A stretch of 52,633 nucleotides of DNA from positions 1-52,633 of the forward strand of contig CAMYMR010000008.1 of NCBI GenBank assembly GCA_947259285.1. The letters are read 5' to 3'. The DNA is from an uncultured Woeseiaceae bacterium (lineage in GTDB: Bacteria; Pseudomonadota; Gammaproteobacteria; Steroidobacterales; Woeseiaceae). This document shows positions 17,492 through 26,833 of this stretch, in pieces. Position numbers and translations under genes: made by a program. The stretch's first letter is position 1, and every line of letters starts with the position of its first letter. Under the pieces are notes generated by a model that ran no database searches, had not been told where the DNA came from, and saw only the letters and a program-made list of their open reading frames with translations.

Positions 17492-18105
17492 GCTGGTATG
17501 AAGAGCGCGTCTTGCCGCGGCTGATCGACTTCGCATGCAGCACTAAACCGACGCGGAAACAGCGTGAGAAAATCGTGCCGCGTGCCAGCGGCGATGTGCT
17601 TGAAATAGGATTTGGCAGCGGCCTGAATCTTCCGTATTACGAACGTGACGCGGTGCGCCGACTATGGGGTCTGGAGCCGTCAGCCGGGATGCGCCAGCTT
17701 GCTGCTGCCGCCATTAGGAAATCGGGTCTCGACGTAGAGCTACTCGGACAGCCGTGTGAGGAAATCCCGCTTGAAAATCAGAGCGTCGATACCGTCGTCA
17801 TAACCTACACCCTGTGTAGCATTGGCGAACCTGTGCCAGCGCTCGAGGGCGTGCGCCGTGTTCTGAAGCCGCGGGGACAGCTGCTTTTCTGCGAGCATGG
17901 CAAAGCCCCGGACCATAACGTCTACATGTGGCAGGAAAGGCTGAACCCCGTGTGGCGAAGGTTTTCGGGCGGCTGCAACATTCATCGCGATGTGCCCGGT
18001 ATTCTCGAACAGGCGGGCTTCCGGATTGAAGACGACAATCGCATGTATATTCCGGGCATCAGGGCGCTCAGCTACAACTATTGGGGCGGCGCGCGGATTC
18101 GTTGA
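17488..18105 (+). CDS. Class I SAM-dependent methyltransferase
   Basis: 205 aa with a UbiE/METTL7-like Rossmann methyltransferase fold: motif I DVLEIGFGSGLNLPYY (about residues 36-51), acidic motif II GLEPSAGM, TVVITYTLCSIGEP and the post-motif VLKPRGQLLFCEHG. The GGCNIHRDVPGILEQAGF segment is shared with METTL7-like bacterial proteins. Substrate unknown. Its start overlaps the yibQ stop in an ATGA, so it is translated with the envC-ctpA-yibQ group. Confidence 0.9.
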   Translation: MSWYEERVLPRLIDFACSTKPTRKQREKIVPRASGDVLEIGFGSGLNLPYYERDAVRRLWGLEPSAGMRQLAAAAIRKSGLDVELLGQPCEEIPLENQSVDTVVITYTLCSIGEPVPALEGVRRVLKPRGQLLFCEHGKAPDHNVYMWQERLNPVWRRFSGGCNIHRDVPGILEQAGFRIEDDNRMYIPGIRALSYNYWGGARIR

Positions 18106-18153
18106 ACCGCAGGCGCAGTGAGCGCTCTAAGCAGATAAACCGGAAATCATTTT

Positions 18154-18990
18154 ATGACTGAAAGCCATACTCGAATACTGATGGTCGTGCTCTGGGCGCT
18201 GGCGTTTGTCCCGCTCCCGAGCGCCAACGCACAGGAAGGCCTGGCCATTCAGCTCGCGCAAAGTGACGATGTCGCATGCACGATGCAATACGATCCGGTG
18301 TGTGGGGCGGATGGGCAGACCTACAGCAACGAGTGCGTCGCCCGATCGGCCGGCGTTGAAGTGGCGAGCGCGGGCATCTGCAAGGAGACGGCGGCCGGCT
18401 GCCCCGAAACGTTCGATCCGGTCTGTGGTGTGGATGGCAACACCTATATCAACGAGTGTTTCGCGCTGAAGTCGGAGGCTGAGATCGCCGGTCTGGGTGC
18501 GTGCACTCCGAATGGTTGTCCCGCGATCAACGAACCCGTCTGTGGCATGAACGGCCGCAGCTTCATCAACCGTTGCGAAGCCGATGCCGAACGAATCCCC
18601 GTTCAGCATAAAGGTCCGTGTGACCCGGACAATTGCCCCAAGGTATTCGCGCCGGTATGCGGCGATGATGCGGTCACCTACGACAATGCCTGTTTTGCCG
18701 AGAAGGCCGGCTTACAGTCTTTTAGGCCGGGCATTTGTAACGTGCGGCCGTGCCCGAACCTGTTTGTCCCGGTATGCGGCTTTGACGCCATGACCTACGG
18801 CAATGCGTGCCAGGCTGAGCGTCGCGGCGTTCGTATCGAATACGCTGGCGTTTGTGAGGCGCTGGGGCGAAACTGCCCGCGGGACTATTCTCCCGTGTGT
18901 GGGATAGACGGCGTGACCTACGATAATGAGTGCCAGCTCGACAACGCCGGGATCACCAAAGCGTATGCGGGTGCGTGCCTGGGCGATTGA
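18154..18990 (+). CDS. Exported protein with six tandem Kazal-type inhibitor-like domains
   Basis: 278 aa: signal peptide (cleavage near ANA-QEG, about residue 27) then six Kazal-like units at about 44-80, 85-120, 124-157, 161-195, 199-234 and 239-274. Each has the core C-x6-PVCG, a YxNxC-like motif (TYSNEC, TYINEC, SFINRC, TYDNAC, TYGNAC, TYDNEC) and a final Cys, giving four Cys per unit against six in classical Kazal domains. Kazal domains inhibit serine proteases through a loop preceding PVCG; those positions differ between units (YD, FD, NE, FA, FV, YS). A secreted protease inhibitor is likely but not shown. Confidence 0.88.
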   Translation: MTESHTRILMVVLWALAFVPLPSANAQEGLAIQLAQSDDVACTMQYDPVCGADGQTYSNECVARSAGVEVASAGICKETAAGCPETFDPVCGVDGNTYINECFALKSEAEIAGLGACTPNGCPAINEPVCGMNGRSFINRCEADAERIPVQHKGPCDPDNCPKVFAPVCGDDAVTYDNACFAEKAGLQSFRPGICNVRPCPNLFVPVCGFDAMTYGNACQAERRGVRIEYAGVCEALGRNCPRDYSPVCGIDGVTYDNECQLDNAGITKAYAGACLGD

Positions 18991-19002
18991 CCCCTATTAG
19001 CT

Positions 19003-21402
19003 TTACCAGGCAGGTCGAAGCCGACCTTTCTCATTCGCGGAGTACGGCAGCCAGACCAGGCCGGTCAGCGACACATGGATGTCTGTGCTCTTCGCACGCA
19101 CAACAATTTCGTCCAGCTCTTCGGACTGCGCATCGAAAGCCGTGTCGAGCTCGGCAATTTCCTTTTCGAGCGCGGCGTTTAGTGCCGTGATCTCTTCCTT
19201 GACTTTGTTTGCCGTCTGCATTGCGCGTTCAACGTCTGCCGCTTCTTTGCTGGCACCACCCGCGGTCTTGATGGCGGAGCCGATCTTGGTAGCGGTGCTG
19301 CTGGAGAGTTTCTTGCGGCCGAGGACCGCACCGAGTATCGCCGTGCCAAAAGAAATGGCGGTATCGAGCTTCTTCTTGGTCGACTGCTGTTTCTCGCGTG
19401 CGATAGCCTGCTCGGCGCGCAGCAGGCGATTCTCGAGCGTGGTCACCTTGCTCGCATAGCGCTTGCGAATCTTCGCGATCGACTGGTCGCGCTTCTCACT
19501 CGCGGCATCCTGAAGCCGGATTCGAAACTCGCCTTCGGTTTCTTCGGGCGTCGATGTCAGCCTGAAACGCTTGCTCCGGTATAGCGTGATGTTTTCGTTT
19601 TGCCGTAGCCAGCGCTTGTAGTCTTTTTCCCAACGCGCATAGCCCTTCGGATCGCCGGCAGCCGACGGACAGTCCGCATAGCTTGCGCCGTCCACGCCTT
19701 GATCGAGCAGGGCATCGACTGAAATATCCAGTGCTTCACTGCCGTCCCAGTCGATGTCGACCGGACCGTCCTCAAACTCGACGGTATGCAGAACGGCCCG
19801 CTCGGCCTCGATATTGTAACGAGCGCTCGTGAACATCACGTCGCCCGCAGCGACCAGGCGTGGGTGATAGACGATCTCTTCGGCCTGTCCCTTGACAAAA
19901 AACTGCTCGACGGACGGCGGTAGCGCCGGCGCGCTGTCCGCGGTTTTTCGTCTTGGCTTTGAGACGGCCTTTAGGGTGGCCGCAAGCGCCGTTTTTACGG
20001 GGGCCATCAGCGTGCGGATGTGGTCACGCGTCAGCGGACCTGCCAGGTAGGACATCACCCAGCGAGTATTGAAGACAACGGCATCGTCCTCGTGAACGTT
20101 GTGCAGCAGGAAACGCCGTTTGCCGAGTCCAGCGATGGTGCGTTCCATTTGCTGCTTGTCGAATTTTCCACCGCTGGCGCCTTCCAGACCCTCCATCACA
20201 CGCGCCTTATCGCGCTCGGTCTGCAGGCGGCCGATGAACCACGTGCCGGTATTGGATAATCCCTTGTAATCGAGGTCAACGGGGTTCTGCGTGGCTAGCA
20301 CAAGCCCGAGGCCGTAGGCGCGCGCCTGCTTCAATAATGTGAGAAACAGTCTCTTTGAGGGCGGGTTCGCAACCGGCGGCATATAGCCGAATATCTCATC
20401 CATGTAGAGGATTGCGCGCAGGCTTGACGTGCCCTGCTGGGCGCGCATCCAGGCGATGAGCTCATTCAAGAGCATCGAGACAAAGAACATCCGCTGGGCG
20501 TCGTCGAGGTGTGCGATCGACATTATTGAAATACGGGGCTTACCATCGTCGGTGTAAAGGAGGTTCTTCGCGCTCAACGGCGTGCCCTGCATCCATGCCT
20601 CAAAGCCGGGCGCTGCGAGCAGATTGTTGAGCCGCATCGCCAGCGCGAACCGGTCTTTGGCCGGGAAGAAAGAATCGAGACTCATAACGCCAACCTTGGC
20701 GATCGGCGGGTTCTGAATTTCCATGATGAGCCCCGGCACGTCGAGATCACGGCCCTCGCGCCAGGCCTTATCGAGCAGGCGAGAAATCAGAATGTGTTCG
20801 CGGCTGGCGACTGGATCGGCGTCGATGTCGAGTAGTGTGAGTATGCCCGTCGCTGTTGACTGCACGCGTTCACGATAAAGGTCGATATCGTCTATGAGCG
20901 CCTCATCCGGCGCGCTGAACGACTGCAGGACAGAGACCGGCACACCCGAATTGCTGCCGGGCGTGTAAATTGCCATGTCGACGTTGTTGCGCAGCGTCGT
21001 AATGCGCTTGCCCGTCTGGCCCCATTGCCCGAGGCCCTTTTTCCAGAGCGCCGCCTGCGCGGACGCAAATTGCTCAGGTGTCTGCCCCTTGTCAGTGGCG
21101 GCGCGCGGATTGATCCACGGCCGAAAATCCTCGGGCTTTAGTTTCGGGAACGTCAGCAGCAGGTTACCCATATCCCCTTTCGGGTCTATCGCGATCACCG
21201 GGATATGATCGAGCGCCGCTTCCTCGAGTATGCCGATGCCCAGACCGGTCTTACCCGAGCCGGTCATACCGATAATCACGGCATGCGTCGTCAGGTCCTT
21301 GGAATCATATAGAACAAGCTCTTCGGTAAGCTTGTCGGCTTCGCCGTCATAACGCTTGCCAAGATAAAAGGCGCCGAGCTTCTCGAAATCATGCATAGCC
21401 AA
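19003..21402 (-). CDS. HerA/FtsK-like ATP-binding protein with C-terminal coiled coil
   Basis: 799-aa P-loop ATPase of the DUF87/HerA-FtsK superfamily. Walker A GMTGSGKT at residues 45-52, IAIDPKGDMGN just after, Walker B ILYMDEIFGYMPP near 330, and the sensor segment LATQNPVDLDYKGLSNTGTWFIGRLQTERD. The C-terminal half (about 480-799) contains a long basic/acidic coiled coil and a Gly/Ala-rich AISFGTAILGAVLGRKK stretch. A TTG at 21402 with GAGGA 8 nt upstream is used; an ATG at 21396 is the alternative. No NurA-like nuclease is adjacent. It is the last gene of a unit with POT, M2 peptidase and AbgT genes (20-bp gap). Substrate and role unknown. Confidence 0.85.
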   Translation of the reverse strand: MAMHDFEKLGAFYLGKRYDGEADKLTEELVLYDSKDLTTHAVIIGMTGSGKTGLGIGILEEAALDHIPVIAIDPKGDMGNLLLTFPKLKPEDFRPWINPRAATDKGQTPEQFASAQAALWKKGLGQWGQTGKRITTLRNNVDMAIYTPGSNSGVPVSVLQSFSAPDEALIDDIDLYRERVQSTATGILTLLDIDADPVASREHILISRLLDKAWREGRDLDVPGLIMEIQNPPIAKVGVMSLDSFFPAKDRFALAMRLNNLLAAPGFEAWMQGTPLSAKNLLYTDDGKPRISIMSIAHLDDAQRMFFVSMLLNELIAWMRAQQGTSSLRAILYMDEIFGYMPPVANPPSKRLFLTLLKQARAYGLGLVLATQNPVDLDYKGLSNTGTWFIGRLQTERDKARVMEGLEGASGGKFDKQQMERTIAGLGKRRFLLHNVHEDDAVVFNTRWVMSYLAGPLTRDHIRTLMAPVKTALAATLKAVSKPRRKTADSAPALPPSVEQFFVKGQAEEIVYHPRLVAAGDVMFTSARYNIEAERAVLHTVEFEDGPVDIDWDGSEALDISVDALLDQGVDGASYADCPSAAGDPKGYARWEKDYKRWLRQNENITLYRSKRFRLTSTPEETEGEFRIRLQDAASEKRDQSIAKIRKRYASKVTTLENRLLRAEQAIAREKQQSTKKKLDTAISFGTAILGAVLGRKKLSSSTATKIGSAIKTAGGASKEAADVERAMQTANKVKEEITALNAALEKEIAELDTAFDAQSEELDEIVVRAKSTDIHVSLTGLVWLPYSANEKGRLRPAW

Positions 21403-21422
21403 CGTAAACGTCCTCGTTTCTT

Positions 21423-22961
21423 TTAGGGATAGGTGTAGCTAGCCTGGATACCCAGCGGGATGCCGATCGCGTAGTAGATGAGCAGGAAGATCGTCCAGGT
21501 CAGGATGAACCACATCGAGTACGGCAACATCATCGCTGTCAGCGTGCCGATACCCGTACCTTTCACGTAGCGCTGGCAGTAAACGACAACGAGCGGGAAG
21601 TAAGGCATCAGCGGTGTGATGATATTGGTGCTCGAATCGCCGACACGATAGGCCGCCTGCGTGAGGTCCGGCGAAATACCGAGTGACATCAACATCGGAA
21701 CAAAGATCGGCGCAAGCAGGCCCCACTTGCCGCTGGCCGAGCCAACGAAGATATTGACGAAAGCGGTCAGGAAAACGATGCCGACAATCGTAATCGGTGC
21801 CGACGCGTTCATGGCCTTCAGGAAGCCCGCGCCTTCCAGCGCCAGCAGCACCCCGAGGTTTGACTCACCGAAGGCGTAGACGAACTGTGCGATGAAGAAC
21901 ATGATGACAAGGTAGTAGGCCATGCCGTGCATCGAGTGCGTCATACCTTCGATCATGTCTTTGGAGCTCTTCATCGTTCCCGCGACGATGCCGAACACGA
22001 TGCCAGGGACGAGGAACAACAGGAAGATCAGCGACACGATCGACCGCATCATCGGCGCGCTGAACGAGGTCAGGTCACCCTCGAGGTCGCGCCAGGCCGA
22101 TCCCGAGGGTATGGCCGTCGCGAACAGCAGGATGATGCCGAGCACCATCGCAATCAGCGCCCACCTCAAGCCCCTGCGTTCATTGTCCTTGAGATCGTGC
22201 ATTTCGGGCAGGTCTTCGGCATCACCGTCGATCTCGGTCGCCCGGATGCGCGGTTCTACGACCTTGTCCGTTATGTACCAGCCCAGGCCAATGATGAGTA
22301 CCGAAGAGGCCGTCGTGAAGAAGTAGTTGTTCAGCGGGTTGACGATGACCGAGGGGTCGAGGATCTGCGCGCCGGCCTGCGTGAGGCCCTGCAGCAGCGG
22401 ATCGAGAGAACTCGGTACGAAATTGGCCGAAAAGCCGCCTGACACACCAGCAAATGCTGCGGCGATACCCGCGAGCGGATGCCGGCCCGCCGCGTAAAAG
22501 ATGACGCCGCCCAGCGGGATTACCAGGACATAGCCTGCGTCGACGGCCGAGTGGCTGACAATACCCACGAGAATGACCATCGGTGTAAGCAGCATTGCCG
22601 GGGTAACGTTGAGCAACGAGCGGATGGCCGCGTTGATGAAGCCGGTATGTTCCGCTACGCCGATCCCGAGCATCGCGACGAGCACCACGCCAACCGGGTG
22701 GAAATGCGAGAAGTTGGTGACCATGACGGACAGGAACTCAGTTATTCCCCTGGGCGCCAGCAGGTTGTTGATGACGAGCGGCTCGTTCGTGCGTGGGTCG
22801 ATTACGCCGAAGGTGACATAGGACAGCAGCCACGACAGCACCCAGACGATGAACAGCAGTGCGATGAAGAGCACGGCCGGATCCGGAAGCTTGTTGCCGA
22901 TCCTCTCGACGGCAGCAAGCATGCCGGTGGATGAGCCGTTGGCGGCCTGTTGTTCAGCCAT
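21423..22961 (-). CDS. AbgT family transporter
   Basis: 512-aa inner-membrane carrier of the AbgT family (p-aminobenzoyl-glutamate import in E. coli; some members export sulfonamides). Seen: N-terminal VERIGNKLPDPAVLFIALLF, FHPVGVVLVAMLGIGVAEHTGFI, IVSHSAVDAGYVLVIPLGG, the re-entrant hairpin region AAFAGVSGGFSANF, FVGSASGKWGLLAPIFVPM and a TQAAYRVGDSSTNIITPLMPY segment. It has many hydrophobic helices. The neighbours are an M2 peptidase and a POT transporter and not AbgA/AbgB hydrolases, so the cargo may be a peptide-like amide. Confidence 0.93.
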   Translation of the reverse strand: MAEQQAANGSSTGMLAAVERIGNKLPDPAVLFIALLFIVWVLSWLLSYVTFGVIDPRTNEPLVINNLLAPRGITEFLSVMVTNFSHFHPVGVVLVAMLGIGVAEHTGFINAAIRSLLNVTPAMLLTPMVILVGIVSHSAVDAGYVLVIPLGGVIFYAAGRHPLAGIAAAFAGVSGGFSANFVPSSLDPLLQGLTQAGAQILDPSVIVNPLNNYFFTTASSVLIIGLGWYITDKVVEPRIRATEIDGDAEDLPEMHDLKDNERRGLRWALIAMVLGIILLFATAIPSGSAWRDLEGDLTSFSAPMMRSIVSLIFLLFLVPGIVFGIVAGTMKSSKDMIEGMTHSMHGMAYYLVIMFFIAQFVYAFGESNLGVLLALEGAGFLKAMNASAPITIVGIVFLTAFVNIFVGSASGKWGLLAPIFVPMLMSLGISPDLTQAAYRVGDSSTNIITPLMPYFPLVVVYCQRYVKGTGIGTLTAMMLPYSMWFILTWTIFLLIYYAIGIPLGIQASYTYP

Positions 22962-23020
22962 GAGAACCCCCTGTTATTATTTGCTACAGAGTGTACTCAA
23001 TCGGGCGCAGTACGTCCTCT

Positions 23021-24853
23021 CTACCAGCCGCAACGGCGACCTTCGTTCTGTTCCTTCAGATACTCCATCAGCGGCGAGAAATAGTCGATGATCGCCGTCG
23101 CGTCCATTTCCCGGGTACCGGTGAGTTTCTCCAGCGCATCCTGCCAGGGCATGCTCTGCCCCGCCGCCATCATGGCGTAGAAGCGCTCGCCGGCCTCCTT
23201 GCTGCCGTAGATGGAACAGGACGCGAGGTCGCCTTCGTGGCCGGCAATTTCGCACAGCGAGCGCTGTAATTGAAACTGCAGGATGTGCGCAAGGAAGTAA
23301 CGCGTGTACGAGCGATTCGACGGAACATGGTACTTGGCGCCGGGGTCGAAATCCGCTTCGCTGCGAGCGACCGGCGGCGAGACGCCCTGATATCGCGTGC
23401 GCAGATCCCACCATGCCGCGTTGTAGTTCCCGGGCTTTATCGCGCCCGAAAAAACGCCCCAGCGCCATTCGTCGATAAGCTTGCCGAATGGCAGGAACGC
23501 GATCTTGTCGAGAGCCTCTAGCATCTGCCGGTTGATGACGGCTTGTTCGCTCTCTTCGGGCGAATCGATCAGGCCTACTCTGGCGAGATAGTCGGGCGTC
23601 ATCGACAGCGTGATCGTGTCGCCGATCGCTTCGTGGAAACCCGAATGTGCGCCGCCCTGGAACAACGGCGGCTGATCTTTGTAGGCACCCTGGTAATAGT
23701 TGTGGCCGAGCTCGTGGTAAATCACCCGAAGCTCTTCGTAAGTTTGCTTGATACACATCTTGATGCGCAGGTCCTTGCCGCCATCCAGACCCCAGGCGCT
23801 GGCGTGGCACACGACGTCGCGGTCGCGTGGTTCTGTAAACTGCGATCGCTCCCAGAACGAATCTGGCAGCCGCGGCATGCCAAGCGACACGTAGAAATTC
23901 TCGGCCGAGCGAACCATCTCCCTAGGCGAGTAGTCTTTCTTCTTAAGCGTCGCATCGACGTCGAAATCAGCAACGCCCGGGTAGGGCTCCAACAGGTCAT
24001 ATATGGAGCTCCATTGCTGAGACCACATGTTGCCGAGCAGGTGTGCCGGTATCGGACCATCCTGCGGAACTTTGTCCTCGCCGTAAACCGCGCCAAGCTT
24101 CGCACGCACGTGGCAGTGTAGTTGGTCGTACAGAGGCTTTACCTGCGCCCACAGGCGAGCTGTCTCCTGCTCGAACTCGGCGGGGCTCATGTCGTAGCCG
24201 GAGCGCCACATCTCGCCGAGATCACCGTAACCGAGCTCGTTCGCGCCCTCGTTCACAAGTTCCGCATAGCGTGCGTATTTCTCCCGCATGGGCGGCGCGA
24301 TGCCTCGCCAGCCCTGCCAGACATCCATGAGCTCGTCGTAGTCGCGACTGTTGGCCATGAAATCTTCGAGCTCGGGCAGCGATCTGCAGTCGTCCCCAGA
24401 GCGACAGTACTTGCCCGCGCCATACATTCCCTGCAGCTCGGTCGCGATCTTCGTCAGCTCTTTGCGCTTTGCCGCATCCGCCGGTGCGGGCAGCTCGGTG
24501 CCCAGCTTAAGGAGATCGAGTGCGCGCCGGGTTCCCGGCGCTAGAGCTTCGTCATCGTATCGGTTCGCCTGTTGAACGGTAGCGCTGTGCCAGGCGGCAT
24601 ATTTTTCTTCGGCAGCCGCGGCAACGATTGCCGTGTCGTCAGTGATATAGGTCTGGCGCACCCAGTTTGCAGCGCCGGTTTCCCGGTTCAGCTCGGCAAG
24701 CTCGGCGTTGACGCGAGCGACAAACCGGTCCGCGGTTTCTGTCGAAGTAACGTCAGCAGCGGCTTGCTCTGCCTTCCGTTCCGCACAGGCGACAAACAAG
24801 AACAACAGCACAAGGCTCGCAGCGATTCGTACGAGGTTGGTCATTGTCTTCAT
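23021..24853 (-). CDS. M2 family (angiotensin-converting-enzyme-like) metallopeptidase, lipoprotein-like
   Basis: 610-aa zinc peptidyl-dipeptidase homologue. The zinc site HELGHNYY (about residues 378-385) is followed 28 residues after the first His by the third ligand Glu in FHEAIGD, the same spacing as human ACE; YKDQPPLFQGGAHSGFHEA is the family signature region. The N-terminus has a signal sequence ending in LFVACAERK, a weak lipobox, so export and possibly membrane anchoring are expected. The gene sits 15 bp after the POT transporter and 59 bp before the AbgT gene: removal of dipeptides from peptides outside or in the periplasm, with transporters for the products, is a reasonable reading. 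Confidence 0.93.
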   Translation of the reverse strand: MKTMTNLVRIAASLVLLFLFVACAERKAEQAAADVTSTETADRFVARVNAELAELNRETGAANWVRQTYITDDTAIVAAAAEEKYAAWHSATVQQANRYDDEALAPGTRRALDLLKLGTELPAPADAAKRKELTKIATELQGMYGAGKYCRSGDDCRSLPELEDFMANSRDYDELMDVWQGWRGIAPPMREKYARYAELVNEGANELGYGDLGEMWRSGYDMSPAEFEQETARLWAQVKPLYDQLHCHVRAKLGAVYGEDKVPQDGPIPAHLLGNMWSQQWSSIYDLLEPYPGVADFDVDATLKKKDYSPREMVRSAENFYVSLGMPRLPDSFWERSQFTEPRDRDVVCHASAWGLDGGKDLRIKMCIKQTYEELRVIYHELGHNYYQGAYKDQPPLFQGGAHSGFHEAIGDTITLSMTPDYLARVGLIDSPEESEQAVINRQMLEALDKIAFLPFGKLIDEWRWGVFSGAIKPGNYNAAWWDLRTRYQGVSPPVARSEADFDPGAKYHVPSNRSYTRYFLAHILQFQLQRSLCEIAGHEGDLASCSIYGSKEAGERFYAMMAAGQSMPWQDALEKLTGTREMDATAIIDYFSPLMEYLKEQNEGRRCGW

Positions 24854-24868
24854 CCAATAACGGGCTAC

Positions 24869-26683
24869 TTAATGTATGCCGTGCATCCAGCGACGCAGGA
24901 TGGGCGATATGACGATCATGACCACACCGGCGCCGACGCCGAACCACATAAGGAACTCGAACAGCTGGGTGTAGGTGGCCAGCGCGTCCGCCGAACTCGT
25001 CACTTCACCTGATTCCGAGCCGATCGCCGCCATCTTGCCGATGCGCGTAGCGACAGTTTCTGACAGTGCGGTGGCCAGGAACCAGGTACCCATGCTGACC
25101 CCGACGACGTTGCTGATCGACAGTTTGGTGACCGCCGACAAGCCGACGGGGGACAAGCAAAGCTCACCGGTGGTGTGTAATAGATAGGCGAGTATCAGCC
25201 AGATCATGGCCACCTGACCGAACTCATTCGGATGCTGGGCGCCGAATACCAGCGCACCGAAGCCAAGCCCTGCCTGCAGAATTCCCAGGCCGAATTTTAC
25301 CGGCGTGGAGGGCTCAAGCTCTTTTTTCGCGAGCCAGGTCCAAAGCGTTGCGAAAGGAATGGCCAGCAACATGATAAAGCCGGCATTCAGCGAGCCAAAC
25401 TGCGCGGCTGTAAAGGTGGTGTCGCCGAGTGAGCGATCGACGACGCGGTCGGCGTACAGGGTCATCGACCCGGCGGACTGCTCGAACAGCGCCCAGAAGA
25501 CGATCGTCGAGAGTATGAGAATCATCAGCACGACTGTGCGACCGAACTCAGGCGAGTTGTGCGTCAGGAAGCCGTAGATTACAAAGCCGACGACAAGAAT
25601 GATGGATCCGTACAGCACGTTCTCGGCAAGGTCCTCGCTGCCCGGAATGAAATGCAGATTGACAGCAATCGCATACAGCGCGGCAACGACGGCAATTCCG
25701 GCAATCGTATACGCGACCGTATTGTTCTGGTCCTGCTTCGTGTGCACCATGGAGTAGAGGATCAGTCCCACGATGGCGATCACCAGAAAGACATTCTGGG
25801 TCAGCAGCACAACGGGCTCGTGCTGCACGAGCAGCCACAGTACGCCGAGTACGGGCAAGCTCAAGAGATAGATAGACCACTCGACGTTTACCGGGCCGAG
25901 AAACGATTTCTTGAGTTTTTCCGGCTCCGACGGCTCGGCGTGCCCCATCAGGTATTTCTGTCCATACATGAAGGTAAACAAGCCGACGATCATGCCGATT
26001 CCGGCAGCCCCGAAACCGTACTTCCAGCCGAAGGTTTCACCCAGCCAGCCGCAGAGCAGCGTAGCGGTGAACGAGCCAATATTGATGCCCATGTAGAAAA
26101 TCGTGAAGCCGGAGTCGCGGCGCGGATCATCAATCGAATACAGCTTGCCCACGATGGTGGATATATTCGGTTTCAGATAGCCGACGCCCATGACGATGAG
26201 CGCGAGTGCGAGGTAGAAGACTTTCAGCGCCTCGGTATCGCGAAACACGATTGCCTCGCTGAGCGTCGTTCCGGCCACCAGCACCTCACCGTTTGCCAGG
26301 GTCAGATCGTTCGCCAATACGGTGCCGGCTGCGTAGTTGATGGCCTGGTGACCCTCGACGGCCATGAGAATATGCCCGAGCGACAGCAGGATGCCGCCGA
26401 ACAACACGGATTTGCGCATGCCGAGAAAGCGGTCGGCGATCATCCCTCCGATTAGCGGTAGCGCATAAACGAGGCCGGCGTAGGAACCGAGGACATCGAG
26501 GCCCGCCTCGTCGGTGAACAGGTGATACTTGGTCAGATACAGGAGCAGCAGGTATTTCATTCCGTAGAATGAAAAACGCTCCCAGAGCTCGGTCGTGAAG
26601 CAGACGTACAGGCCTTTCGGATGGCCCAGAAACTCTGCGTCATGCGAATAATCGTCCGCAGTCGTGGCAACGGAATCGGTCAT
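24869..26683 (-). CDS. POT/PTR family proton-dependent oligopeptide transporter
   Basis: Major-facilitator symporter for di/tripeptides. The ATG at 26683 (MTDSVATTADDYSHD) is preferred to the ATG at 26746, giving 604 aa. The family motif ELWERFSFYGMKYLLLLYL (ExxERFxYYG form) lies near residue 32; YLKPNISTIVGKLY and FTIFYMGINIGSF follow, as does the distal GELCLSPVGLSAVTKL. About 14 membrane helices are expected. First gene of the POT-M2-AbgT-HerA-like unit; the upstream gap to tatC holds no clear terminator beyond a small hairpin at 26805-26821. Confidence 0.95.
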   Translation of the reverse strand: MTDSVATTADDYSHDAEFLGHPKGLYVCFTTELWERFSFYGMKYLLLLYLTKYHLFTDEAGLDVLGSYAGLVYALPLIGGMIADRFLGMRKSVLFGGILLSLGHILMAVEGHQAINYAAGTVLANDLTLANGEVLVAGTTLSEAIVFRDTEALKVFYLALALIVMGVGYLKPNISTIVGKLYSIDDPRRDSGFTIFYMGINIGSFTATLLCGWLGETFGWKYGFGAAGIGMIVGLFTFMYGQKYLMGHAEPSEPEKLKKSFLGPVNVEWSIYLLSLPVLGVLWLLVQHEPVVLLTQNVFLVIAIVGLILYSMVHTKQDQNNTVAYTIAGIAVVAALYAIAVNLHFIPGSEDLAENVLYGSIILVVGFVIYGFLTHNSPEFGRTVVLMILILSTIVFWALFEQSAGSMTLYADRVVDRSLGDTTFTAAQFGSLNAGFIMLLAIPFATLWTWLAKKELEPSTPVKFGLGILQAGLGFGALVFGAQHPNEFGQVAMIWLILAYLLHTTGELCLSPVGLSAVTKLSISNVVGVSMGTWFLATALSETVATRIGKMAAIGSESGEVTSSADALATYTQLFEFLMWFGVGAGVVMIVISPILRRWMHGIH

Positions 26684-26833
26684 GTTTTCCCCCGAATGAT
26701 GCTCGCCGCCATTGACCAAGGTGCCTGGCGGGCCAAGGCTACGCATTAAACACTATTTGCGTGCCTTCCTGCCAGCTGCGCAAAACTGACAATCTACGAA
26801 GAAACAACAGGAATCCTGTTGGATTACAGCGAA

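Noticed and set aside
22977-23810. 277-codon minus-strand frame within the M2 peptidase gene
   Set aside because: Out-of-frame Arg-rich translation of a gene with an intact zinc site in the other frame.
25559-26455. 298-codon plus-strand frame opposite the POT transporter
   Set aside because: Antisense frame with Gln/His-rich composition and no family features.
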